64,000 nucleotides of DNA from Arthrobacter sp. Alg241-R88 (GTDB taxonomy: Bacteria > Actinomycetota > Actinomycetes > Actinomycetales > Micrococcaceae): assembly GCF_900537115.1 (NCBI RefSeq), contig NZ_UNRG01000005.1, positions 1-64,000 of the forward strand, written 5' to 3'. The position numbers and the translations under genes are program-made. The notes below the pieces were generated by a model that worked only from the letters and a program-made list of their open reading frames with translations, made no database searches and was not told the DNA's origin. This document shows, in pieces, positions 57,280 to 64,000 of the stretch (its first letter is position 1; every line of letters starts with the position of its first letter).

Positions 57280-57846
57280 GCGACCAAGCAACCAATAGCC
57301 AACGATCCGGTTTGAATACAGGTCCTTGATCGCGCCAGGTAGAGCTTGCCCTCCGTAGTGGGGTGCTCGGTGATGTCCGCGACCCACTTCCTATCCGGTG
57401 CAGCGGCGCTGAAGTCCCGCTTGAGCAGGTCATCGTGGACCGGCGGACCAGCCTTACGACCTCCGACCCGTTAGCGGTGGTGGATGACCGAAAGGATGCC
57501 ATTAGCCGAGCAGAGCCGCCAGATCCGGCGTTCGCTGGCCACCTTTTTATCGCCGGCGTTGAGTTCGTCGGCGATGAACCGGTAGCCGAATGCCGGGTCA
57601 TCGGCGTGGACGTCAATCGCAGCGTTGATGAAATGTGCTTCCCCCCATCCCGAACCGAGACGGGGTTGGACTTCCACTTGTAGAAGGCCTGTTCGGAGAA
57701 GTTCAGTACCCGGCAGGTCACCGCGACGGGAACACCGTCAGCGGCATAGTCAAGGACCAGCGGGAACATCATTTTGGGTTGATGACCCTGGACAGATACG
57801 CAACTGCCCGGCGCATGACTTCGGCTTCCTGTTCCCTTGATGCGCT
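57280..57846 (-). pseudogene. IS3-family transposase remnant (end of orfA plus frameshifted orfB)
   Basis: Reading on the minus strand from 57846: the orfA tail EQEAEVMRRAVAYLSRVINPK ends at 57769, overlapped by an orfB start (MMFPLVLDYAADGVPVAVTCRVLNFSEQAFYKWKSNP). The frame then breaks and continues in others as NAAIDVHADDPAFGYRFIADELNAGDKKVASERRIWRLCSANGI, RKAGPPVHDDLLKRDFSAAAPDRKWVADITEHPTTEGKLYL and IKDLYSNRIVGY. At least three frameshifts and both ends missing: a dead fragment. It abuts a fragment of another IS. Confidence 0.8.
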
Positions 57847-58436
57847 TCTCGGTCCGTGCGGAACAAGGCCGCCAAATGGGTCTTCGAAGCCCTCGAACAC
57901 GTCACCGCGGTGTTCCCCTTCCCCATCATCGGGATCGACTCGGACAACGGCTCCGAGTTCATCAACGACCACCTTCTCGCCTACTGCCACGCGCACCAGA
58001 TCACCTTCACCCGCTCACGGCGGGGCAACAGAAACGACGGCGCCCACATCGAGCAGAAGAACCGGGCACGAGTGAGGGAACTCGTCGGCTACCTCCGCTA
58101 CGACACCGCCGCGGAACTGGAGAAACTGAACGAGATCTGGGAACTGGACCGCGTCTTCACCAACTACCTTCTACCCCGGCAGAAGCTCCTGGAGAAACGT
58201 CGGCACGGTGCAAAATCACCAAGAAACACGACGCACCCGCGACCCCGCACCTGCGGGCGATCCGCCATCCAGCCACGCGTAAACGCCCGACCATCGGCAT
58301 GAACGCCGCCTTCAAACGCATCAAACCCGCAGCCCTCTCACGGCAGATCCTCGCACTAACAGCCCAGCTCGAAACCCTCTCCCGGGCAAAACAGCCCGCC
58401 GCCGTCAAAACCGTCAACAGGGCCTGGAACAACTGA
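57847..58436 (+). pseudogene. Integrase-core (rve-type) transposase, 3' part with one frameshift
   Basis: In-frame from SVRNKAAKWVFEALEHVTAVFPFPIIGIDSDNGSEFINDHLL... through RRHGAK at about 58210, then one base is missing in the GGTGCAAAATC run and the protein continues in the next frame as ITKKHDAPATPHLRAIRHPATRKRPTIGMNAAFKRI...NRAWNN. The DSDNGSEF Asp and later Glu (HIEQKNRARV) belong to a DDE integrase-type core. The N-terminal half is missing at the junction with the IS3 remnant. Not functional. Confidence 0.8.
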
Positions 58437-58441
58437 CCTTC

Positions 58442-58536
58442 CCGGAGGCTTTTCAATGAGGCAACGAAGCAGCCATCCGGAGGTTTTCGCATGAGGCAAC
58501 GAAGCACTTTTCCCGGAGGTATTGCAATGAGGCAAC
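58442..58536 (+). repeat. Three direct repeats of 35-36 bp at the IS end
   Basis: CCGGAGG followed after 7-8 nt by ATGAGGCAAC occurs three times (CCGGAGG at 58442, 58477, 58513; ATGAGGCAAC at 58456, 58491, 58527). They follow the transposase stop codon directly, so they are probably transposase-binding repeats at the right end of that element, which would end at about 58536. Confidence 0.75.
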
Positions 58537-58696
58537 AGGCCAAACCTTCAGCAGTCCCAACATTGCTCGCGGCAAGTACGAAGGGTTCAATCTCTCACTC
58601 GCCCCGCCAGTAGAGATGAGCGAACGACGCAAAGCAGCACTCAATGCGTTTGATCGGGAACAAGTCAGCTTGGGCTCCAAGGTCTACACGCACTAA
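58537..58696 (+). pseudogene. 3' fragment of an interrupted gene
   Basis: A frame with no start, beginning at the IS boundary and ending TAA at 58694-58696, encodes about 52 residues: QTFSSPNIARGKYEGF... MSERRKAALNAFDREQVSLGSKVYTH. Composition is protein-like. It is best explained as the tail of a gene cut by the insertion sequence. Family not recognised. The next 250 nt (58697-58946) hold nothing identifiable. Confidence 0.5.
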
Positions 58697-58946
58697 CGGC
58701 TAGACCCCGGTGGGGTTGGACTTGAGCCAGCCCCATCGGGCTGCATATTCCCCTCGCACCTTTGGCATAGCGATAAATATCCCCCCGCGTTCCTATTTCC
58801 ACGCCTGGGATTTCTGCGACCCTGCCTGAGGAGACTAGAGGAGCGTTTGGCGGTCAGGATTGGGGTCCCTGAACGTCTCCCGGAAAACCATGGACCTTCA
58901 TCGGCAAGCGGCATGACTTTCCCCGACAAGCGCCGAGTGAGGTCTT

Positions 58947-60974
58947 TTAAGGATCCGGGACGGGGGGCCAATCCTGCGGCTCAACATTTGCCGGCTTCAA
59001 CGTCAGATCCTTGTTCCAGTCAAAGGTAGGAGCTGGATCCCACGTCTTCGGTTTCTTAAAATCGACCTTGCCACCGCCAAAATCCACTTTTACAAACAGA
59101 GTGTTCTCTCCGGTGAAGCTCGCTCTGTTGAACCCGGTGTTCTTCCCGGTGAAGCTCGCCTCGTTGAAGCCAGTGTTCTCCCCGCTGAAAACCGCCCAGT
59201 TGAACCAAGTGTTCTCCCCGCTGAAAACCGCCCTGTTGAACCAAGTGTTCTTCCCGCTGAAAACCGCCTCGCTGAACCCGGTGTTCTCCCCGCTGAAGAT
59301 TGCCTTGTCGAACCGGGTCTTCTTCCCGCTGAAGACCGCCTCATTGAACCAAGTGTCCTTCCCGCTGAAGATTGCCTTGTTGAACCAGGTGTTTTCCCCG
59401 CTTAAAACCGCCTTGTCGAATCGGGTGTTCTCCCCGCTGAAGCTCGCCTCGTTGAACACGGTGTGCTCCCCGCTGAAAACCGCCTTATCGAATCGGGTCT
59501 TCTCCCCGCTGAAAACCGCCTTGTCGAACCAGGTGTGCTCCCCGCTGAAAACCGCCTTATCGAATCGGGTGTTCTCCCCGCTGAAAACCGCCTCGCTGAA
59601 CCCGGTGTTCTCCCCGCTGAAAACCGCCTCGTCGAACCGGGTGTTCTTCCCCCTGAAAACCGCCTTGTCGAATCGGGTGTGCTCCCCGCTGAAGCTCGCC
59701 TCGCTGAATCCGGTGTTTTCCCCGCTGAAGATTGCCTCGCCGAACAGGGTGTTCTTCCCGCTGAAAACCGCCTTGTCGAACAGGGTGTTCTCCCCGCTGA
59801 AGACCGCCTCGCTGAACCCGGTGTTCTCCCCGCTGAAAACCGCCTCGTCGAAACGGGTGTTCTCCCCTCTAAAGATTGCCTTGCGGAACAGGGTGTTCTT
59901 CCCGCTGAAGACCGCCTTGTCGAACAGGGTGTTCTCCCCGCTGAAGACCGCTCCGTCGAACCAGGTGTGCTCTCCGCTGAAGACCGCCTCCTTGAACCAG
60001 GTGTCCCCTCTGAAGATTGCCTGGTCGAACTGGATGTTCTCCCCGCTGAAAACCACCCTGTCGAACAGGGTGTGCTCCCCACTGAAAACCGCCTTGTCGA
60101 ACCAGGTGTTCTCCCCGCTGAAGGCCGCCTCATTGAACGAAGTGTCCTTCCCGCTGAAAACCGCCCCGTCGAACCGGGTGTTCTTCCCGTTGAAGACCGC
60201 CTCATTGAACGAAGTGTCCTCCCCGCTGAAGACCGCCCCGTTGAACCAAGTGTCCTTCCCGCTGAAGACCGCCCCGCCGAAATCAGGCTCTTCAAAATGT
60301 GACCCGGTGAAGTCGAAGTCGTTAGAGGACCAGGAGATGGTTGCCCTCTTTTGCAGGTGTGCCGTAATGACGCGCACGACGGTCTTGCGTACTTCCTTGT
60401 CGTTCTGGCGGTACTGGAACCGTAGTTCCTCCTCCAGGCCTCCAACTCGAATCACCGGCATTTTTAGTGTGCGGCCAGACTGATGGTTGTTTCCAAGCTC
60501 CGGAGAATAAGGCAACCGGAGATAACCGCACAGCACATCTATGCACTGCTGCCGCTGGAGCTTGGATGTTTGGTCGGCAACACCTGCCATCGCGTAGACG
60601 CCGGCCATTCTCACTGCCACGTCGGCATTCCCGAGCTGGGCGGCTGCTGCACCGAAACGTTCAACGAATCTGCCCTGCTCAAGATCGCGTTGCCGCCGGT
60701 ACGCCACAACAAGGGCGACAACGCCTCCAACACCGGCAGCAATTGTCAGTGCGATCTTTGTCAGATCTACTGGCGGCGTTGCTTCATTGCTCACGTTCAG
60801 CAGAGGTGCTAAGACCTTTGCTGCGAGAACAGCGATACCAATGGCTCCAGCAAGAGAGAACACCGTGGCCAAAGACAGATTTATGTTCCGCATCCTTAGC
60901 GCTTTTAACCAACCGTATACGCGCGGAAGATGATCTCTCCACAACTCTCGGCCCTTATTCAACCAAGTCCGCAT
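58947..60974 (-). CDS. Membrane-anchored pentapeptide-type repeat protein
   Basis: 675 aa. Two membrane helices (about residues 33-55 and 70-92), then a helical segment VERFGAAAAQLGNADVAVRMAGVYAMAGVADQTSKLQRQQCIDVLCGYLRLPYSPE (about 98-155) and VRKTVVRVITAHLQKR, then 33 tandem 12-residue units of consensus A-[VI]-F-S-G-[EK]-[NHD]-T-x-F-[DN]-x (about 235-630), and a short acidic/proline C-terminus. The repeat should form a long right-handed beta-helix on the cytoplasmic side. The N-terminal half resembles residues 80-230 of protein X in the restriction operon. Function unknown. A MITE-like element sits 40 nt upstream of its start codon. Confidence 0.85.
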   Translation of the reverse strand: MRTWLNKGRELWRDHLPRVYGWLKALRMRNINLSLATVFSLAGAIGIAVLAAKVLAPLLNVSNEATPPVDLTKIALTIAAGVGGVVALVVAYRRQRDLEQGRFVERFGAAAAQLGNADVAVRMAGVYAMAGVADQTSKLQRQQCIDVLCGYLRLPYSPELGNNHQSGRTLKMPVIRVGGLEEELRFQYRQNDKEVRKTVVRVITAHLQKRATISWSSNDFDFTGSHFEEPDFGGAVFSGKDTWFNGAVFSGEDTSFNEAVFNGKNTRFDGAVFSGKDTSFNEAAFSGENTWFDKAVFSGEHTLFDRVVFSGENIQFDQAIFRGDTWFKEAVFSGEHTWFDGAVFSGENTLFDKAVFSGKNTLFRKAIFRGENTRFDEAVFSGENTGFSEAVFSGENTLFDKAVFSGKNTLFGEAIFSGENTGFSEASFSGEHTRFDKAVFRGKNTRFDEAVFSGENTGFSEAVFSGENTRFDKAVFSGEHTWFDKAVFSGEKTRFDKAVFSGEHTVFNEASFSGENTRFDKAVLSGENTWFNKAIFSGKDTWFNEAVFSGKKTRFDKAIFSGENTGFSEAVFSGKNTWFNRAVFSGENTWFNWAVFSGENTGFNEASFTGKNTGFNRASFTGENTLFVKVDFGGGKVDFKKPKTWDPAPTFDWNKDLTLKPANVEPQDWPPVPDP
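59088..60272 (-). repeat. Coding tandem array, 33 units of 36 bp
   Basis: Each unit encodes one 12-residue repeat of the pentapeptide-type protein; one unit (the eighth, near 60000-60030) is short by one codon. Neighbouring units are highly similar at DNA level, so the array should expand and contract by slippage or recombination without changing frame. Confidence 0.9.
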
Positions 60975-61005
60975 GCGCCCCTCATGATCTTTCCGGTTGC
61001 AGAAT

Positions 61006-61093
61006 TTCTAATGGGGACTGTAAGAAAAACGGTGTGTGAGGGTCCGGCCTGATCCGACCCCACACACCGTTTTTCTTACAGTCCCTTCTAATG
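61006..61093. mobile_element. 72-bp palindromic MITE-like element with 8-bp target duplication
   Basis: Perfect 25-bp terminal inverted repeats (61014-61038 and 61061-61085, outer ends GGGACTGTAAG) enclose 22 nt whose GGGTC/GACCC also pair. TTCTAATG flanks both sides exactly (61006-61013 and 61086-61093). An 8-bp duplication is typical of IS256-type transposition, so this is probably a non-autonomous derivative or joined ends of such an element. No transposase is inside. Confidence 0.85.
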
Positions 61094-61539
61094 CGGAAGT
61101 CACGCGTCCCCCGATTACAGCGTTCTGAATCCCCAGACTAGCGGTTCGATGTCTTAACTAACGGTTACGCTTCAGCGCGTGGTGAGGCATAACGTGGACG
61201 CGGTAAGGCTGCTGCTGGGGATACTGCGGCGTCACATTGAAGCCCGACTCGGGATGATTCTGACGCGACAAGGCCTTGGATAGGTGAGAGCCAGCTAGGC
61301 AAGCCCGTCGCTCTGGAGGCTGGAGCCGAACTACGAGAACCGGCCGCACAGCATGAGTCGGGCCACTGAGATGCGACCCCGCCAGTTACTCTTCGTGCTG
61401 GCGCGGGCTTGTCGTGTTGCGATACTCATCATTGTCTCGACCAGCTGCGATATCGAGGCTAGTGAGGCGGTAGGTCTCGGCGACGAATTGCTCCAGATCG
61501 CAGGCAGCGACGCGTCACAGTCTCCGCCCGCCGATCTAG
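61094..61539. other. Decayed sequence before the Abi-like remnant
   Basis: No intact gene. On the minus strand a stretch ending TAA at 61386-61388 encodes LEQFVAETYRLTSLDIAAGR, which is protein-like but has no start. It may be a fragment of an unidentified gene. Confidence 0.3.
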
Positions 61540-61929
61540 ATTGCGCATCCATACAAGGATTTAGATAAGGCTCAGCGCCAAGTCAAGCAAATCAGGCGGG
61601 CTATGGATGAAGGGCGGAACATATCCGAGGTTTCATTTGGCTTCTGGCATCAACTTGTATCCAAAAAGCAAAAGTTTTTGTGGCCCGACCTTGTGGGGGC
61701 GTTCCCCCAAATGCCAGGACGGCATCAAACCCCAAACAGCGACCTCGTGGGATCACTGCGTTTGTCCCGAAACCGGATAGGGCATCACCACCGGATCTGG
61801 TCCGTTGACATCGGAGCAAAGCAGCGCGAGATCCTGAAGCTCGCAGGCTATATCGACCTCGAGCTAGCCTTGTGGATCAAGGACAGCAGTCGCGTCTACG
61901 AAGTACTCTCCCGCCGACCAGTAGCTTGA
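61540..61929 (+). pseudogene. Abi-like (HEPN) protein, N-terminally truncated
   Basis: From a stop at 61537-61539 the frame encodes IAHPYKDLDKAQRQVKQIRRAMDEGRNISEVSFGFWHQLVSKKQKFLWPDLVGAFPQMPGR...LSRNRIGHHHRIWSVD...GYIDLELALWIKDSSRVYEVLSRRP. The S-FGFW-L---LWPDL-GAFP pattern and the HEPN RNase motif R-x4-H (RNRIGHH) identify the C-terminal half of an Abi-like protein (usual length about 210 aa). The N-terminal half is absent, and the only ATG (61603) would give 108 aa. Probably inactive, though the RNase motif is preserved. Confidence 0.65.
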
Positions 61930-62036
61930 TTACCGGCTATGGGCCGTTAGCATCGACGGCGTTACGCGCACCCACATCCCAGCTGCAGCGAAGTGACCCG
62001 AGCAAGGCTAGTGAACTCCAGGGTTACCATCGGAGC

Positions 62037-62858
62037 ATGGATTCTGGTCTTCTTACCGCAGCCATTACGGCTTCTTTTGCTCTAGCCGGTTCTCTTTTGG
62101 CGTCATTGATAGCCGCTGTGGCAAGCCTAAAGACGCAACGAGGCCAAGCCAAAAATAACGAAGAGTTGATACTTCTGAAGAACCGCCTAGACACGGACAG
62201 CAGAGATCGTGAGCGGCAGTTATCGGGGAAAGCCGAACTGGACAAACTTCGGGAGCCCTTACTGAGGGCAGCAGAGGATCTTCGCCAGCGGATTTGGAAT
62301 ATCCGCGAAGATAACTTCCTGACTTATCTTCATGGCGCCGACGCGCATCGAAGAGAACTTGCCCTCTTGGGGACGATGCACCGTTTTGCTAGGTATTGGG
62401 CGTGGCAACAGCTTCTTTATAGCCGCGTGCATCTCCTTCAGTTCGAAACTGACCAGGACACAAAAAACGTGGGGAAACTCGTCGGATCCATAGCAAGCAG
62501 CTTCGCGACCGACAGGTATTCTGACGGCCTCTACCTTATTTTCTGGCGAGAAGAACAGCGAGCTGTGGCAGAACTAATGGTCAATACACAGACAGATAAC
62601 TCTATCCCCGAGGTAACTGAATTCGCCTCCTTTGCTCGGCGTTACAAGGAAGACGAGGAGAGGGAGTCCCAGGTTGACTTCGCGAGATGGCTTTCAACAT
62701 TTTCAGAAGACCTCAAATCGGAAAAAGTCATGAAAAGTCAGCGATTGAGCGAACTCGAAGCGAAGCTGACCCGCTTAGTCCAAGAACTCGAGACGGGACG
62801 CACGGGCAGCTTGCGACCGGAAATCAGTGACCAAAAACTGCCGGACTTGATTCAGTAA
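62037..62858 (+). CDS. Unknown protein with one N-terminal membrane helix and coiled coil
   Basis: 273 aa from ATG 62037 (GGAG lies very close upstream; the frame is open from 61872). One membrane helix (LLTAAITASFALAGSLLASLIAAVASL, residues 4-30) is followed by a charged coiled coil (about 31-95), a domain rich in aromatic residues (FARYWAWQQLLYSRVHLLQF, YSDGLYLIFWREEQRAVAELM) and a second coiled coil near the C-terminus (about 225-255). Codon use is more A/T-tolerant than in the metabolic genes, as across the island. No family recognised; a membrane sensor or effector of defence is only a guess from position. Confidence 0.6.
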   Translation: MDSGLLTAAITASFALAGSLLASLIAAVASLKTQRGQAKNNEELILLKNRLDTDSRDRERQLSGKAELDKLREPLLRAAEDLRQRIWNIREDNFLTYLHGADAHRRELALLGTMHRFARYWAWQQLLYSRVHLLQFETDQDTKNVGKLVGSIASSFATDRYSDGLYLIFWREEQRAVAELMVNTQTDNSIPEVTEFASFARRYKEDEERESQVDFARWLSTFSEDLKSEKVMKSQRLSELEAKLTRLVQELETGRTGSLRPEISDQKLPDLIQ

Positions 62859-62918
62859 GCGGTTATATGGCGGACGGTAGAGGTTGAGACCACCGAAGCG
62901 TTTTCGGTAGCACTTAGG

Positions 62919-63969
62919 TCAGAAGGCGGTACAAACTGTTAGGGGGTTTGCGGCGTCGACTACGTCGGCTCCCGGCCGGCCCGACGAACATGAGCCGCAG
63001 CCTGTGCTCCATAGGTGGCCAGCCATCCTAGCCAGTCCCTCATCAATAGAGACAGCAGGCGTCCAGTCCAAAAGTTCCCGTGTTTCGCGCTGATCAAACC
63101 AATGCGCACTGGAGAACTGCTCGGCGAGGAACCAGGTCATCGGCGGCTCCTCTTCGCGTCCAACCCAGCTCCACAGCTTCTCCACTACCGCTCCCGCCGT
63201 CCGTGCCGCCACGCCGGGCAAGGGCCACCACGGTGCCGGGATCCCACCCGCCGCGGAGATGCCTGCCAGCAGTTCGCCCACCGGGCGCGGCTCACCGTTA
63301 CTCACTACCAGGGCTCTGCCGTGGACGTGGTCCATGCGGTGCAGTGCGACGACGATGGCCGCGGCGGCGTTGTCCACATAGGTGGTGTCAATCAGGGCCG
63401 CACCGGCGTCGAGCAGCGGCAACCGGCCGCGGTTGGCGCGGGCCAGGACTTGCTCCACCAACTGCGTGCCGCCCGGGCCCCAGACGATGTGGGGGCGCAC
63501 CGCTGCCACCCTGAACTCCGGACCGTCCGCCGCCAGTGCCAGCAGTTCACTCTCAGCCACGGAGCGGGAATAGGAGCCGTGCGCGCGCTCGGGGTCCGCG
63601 GGTTCGACGCCCAGTCCGGCGATGGCGGCGCCGGAATTGGCCACGGACGGCAAAGACACGAACACCACGTCCCGCACCCCGGCCGCGCGGGCGCAAAGAA
63701 GCAGGCAGCGGGTCACCTCGGCGTTCACCTCGCTAAGCTGCGAAGCGCGGCCCGCGAAGGAAACCTTGGCTGCCAGATGGATGACCCCGTCGGCGCCGTT
63801 GACTGTTGCCCGGGCGCTTCCTCGTCGGTGACGGACCACCGGCGTCCGTGGCGCCGTCGACCCCTGAGGGACGACGCTGGAAGGTGGTGACATCATGGCC
63901 CTGGCGCACCAGCAGCCGGGCGATTTCTGCCCAAAGCAGGCCGCTGGCGCCGGTGACCAGGACCCTCAC
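62919..63969 (-). pseudogene. OleD-like NAD-dependent epimerase/3-beta-HSD family gene with two frameshifts
   Basis: The protein starts at GTG 63969 as MRVLVTGASGLLWAEIARLLVRQGHDVTTFQRRPSGVDGAT, continues in a second frame as WSVTDEEA and in a third as NGADGVIHLAAKVSFAG through to the stop at 62919 (GSYSRSVAESELL gives the YxxxxK-like region, AVRPHIVWGPGG follows). Two single-base deletions between about 63790 and 63860 explain this. The Rossmann motif GASGLLG has Trp for the last Gly. Either a decayed gene or sequencing errors in G/C-rich runs. The start resembles OleD of long-chain olefin synthesis. Confidence 0.7.
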
Positions 63970-64000
63970 GGCTTACCCGGCCGACCGCCGGCCAGCACCC
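63966..64000 (-). CDS. 3' end of an upstream gene (cut by window edge)
   Basis: The minus strand reads VLAGGRPGKP followed by TGA, which overlaps the GTG start of the OleD-like gene by 4 nt. If the downstream gene is oleD, this would be expected to be the end of oleBC/oleC, but ten residues are too few to identify it. Confidence 0.4.
   Translation of the reverse strand, partial: VLAGGRPGKP

Noticed and set aside
58442..58536. Second CRISPR-like set of 35-36 bp repeats
   Set aside because: Only three degenerate units, no unique spacers, and they directly follow a transposase gene.
59088..60272. CRISPR-like array of regular 36-bp units
   Set aside because: The units are contiguous without spacers, stay in one reading frame and encode a 12-residue protein repeat.
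61158..61349. 63-codon minus-strand frame ending HVMPHHALKRNR
   Set aside because: Part of decayed DNA; no start signal and no recognisable domain.
40144..62918. Prophage or integrative element
   Set aside because: No integrase, recombinase, structural phage genes, tRNA end or flanking att repeats were found; the IS and MITE traces alone do not define one.

Overview
The window looks like chromosome from a high-GC actinobacterium of the Micrococcaceae, most likely Arthrobacter or Pseudarthrobacter. This rests on G/C-rich third codon positions, frequent GTG starts, many sugar-acid and organic-acid uptake/catabolism genes, and the recognisable style of the DUF4383, SARP, BldC-like HTH and Abi-like proteins. 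No rRNA, tRNA or CRISPR array was seen.

Layout. 1-0.2 kb: 3' end of an IS110-type transposase. 0.3-3.3 kb: gluconate module (gntK-gntP, divergent from a FadR-type gntR). 3.3-6.9 kb: a 55-aa membrane protein, a SARP regulator, a cold-shock protein and an alpha/beta hydrolase. 7.1-8.5 kb: a DUF4383 protein whose stop codon has been hit exactly by an IS5-type element. 8.6-12 kb: secreted subtilase, hemerythrin-like protein, lipoprotein phosphoesterase. 12.2-17.7 kb: a response regulator and a histidine kinase encoded tail to tail, then an ABC exporter operon ending in a lipoprotein. 17.8-25.4 kb: LysR regulator divergent from a PrpF isomerase / tripartite tricarboxylate transporter / Usp operon (with a TctA-TctB fusion), then a MatC-like carrier. 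25.5-26.4 kb: secreted lipase. 26.8-30.9 kb: KdgT-type permease, D-threonate-type kinase, PdxA2-type dehydrogenase and DeoR regulator, with paired operator-like palindromes upstream. 31-35.8 kb: amidase, membrane-anchored HNH protein, VOC protein, GntR/UTRA regulator and a second subtilase. 36.2-40.1 kb: nucleoside hydrolase and MFS transporter divergent from ribokinase and a GNAT enzyme.

40.6-62.9 kb is a defence-type island, visibly less G/C-biased in codon use. It holds a RecD-like helicase with a C-terminal PD-(D/E)XK-like region, a type I restriction-modification operon, a PLD-nuclease/helicase/DUF3427 protein, scars of two insertion sequences, a large membrane-anchored pentapeptide-type repeat protein, a 72-bp palindromic MITE-like element with a perfect 8-bp target duplication, a decayed Abi-like HEPN gene and an unknown membrane protein. 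The window ends in a frameshifted OleD-like dehydrogenase that overlaps the end of another gene.

The most unusual feature is the restriction operon. It is hsdM-hsdS-X-hsdR, with all four genes overlapping by 1-4 bases. X is an unrecognised membrane protein with a repeat-like C-terminal half. X has the same domain order as the pentapeptide protein 9 kb away: membrane helices, an ERF...AG...C-DVL...LR helical segment, then a repeat domain. I propose this shared architecture as the best candidate for an undescribed defence-associated system in the window.
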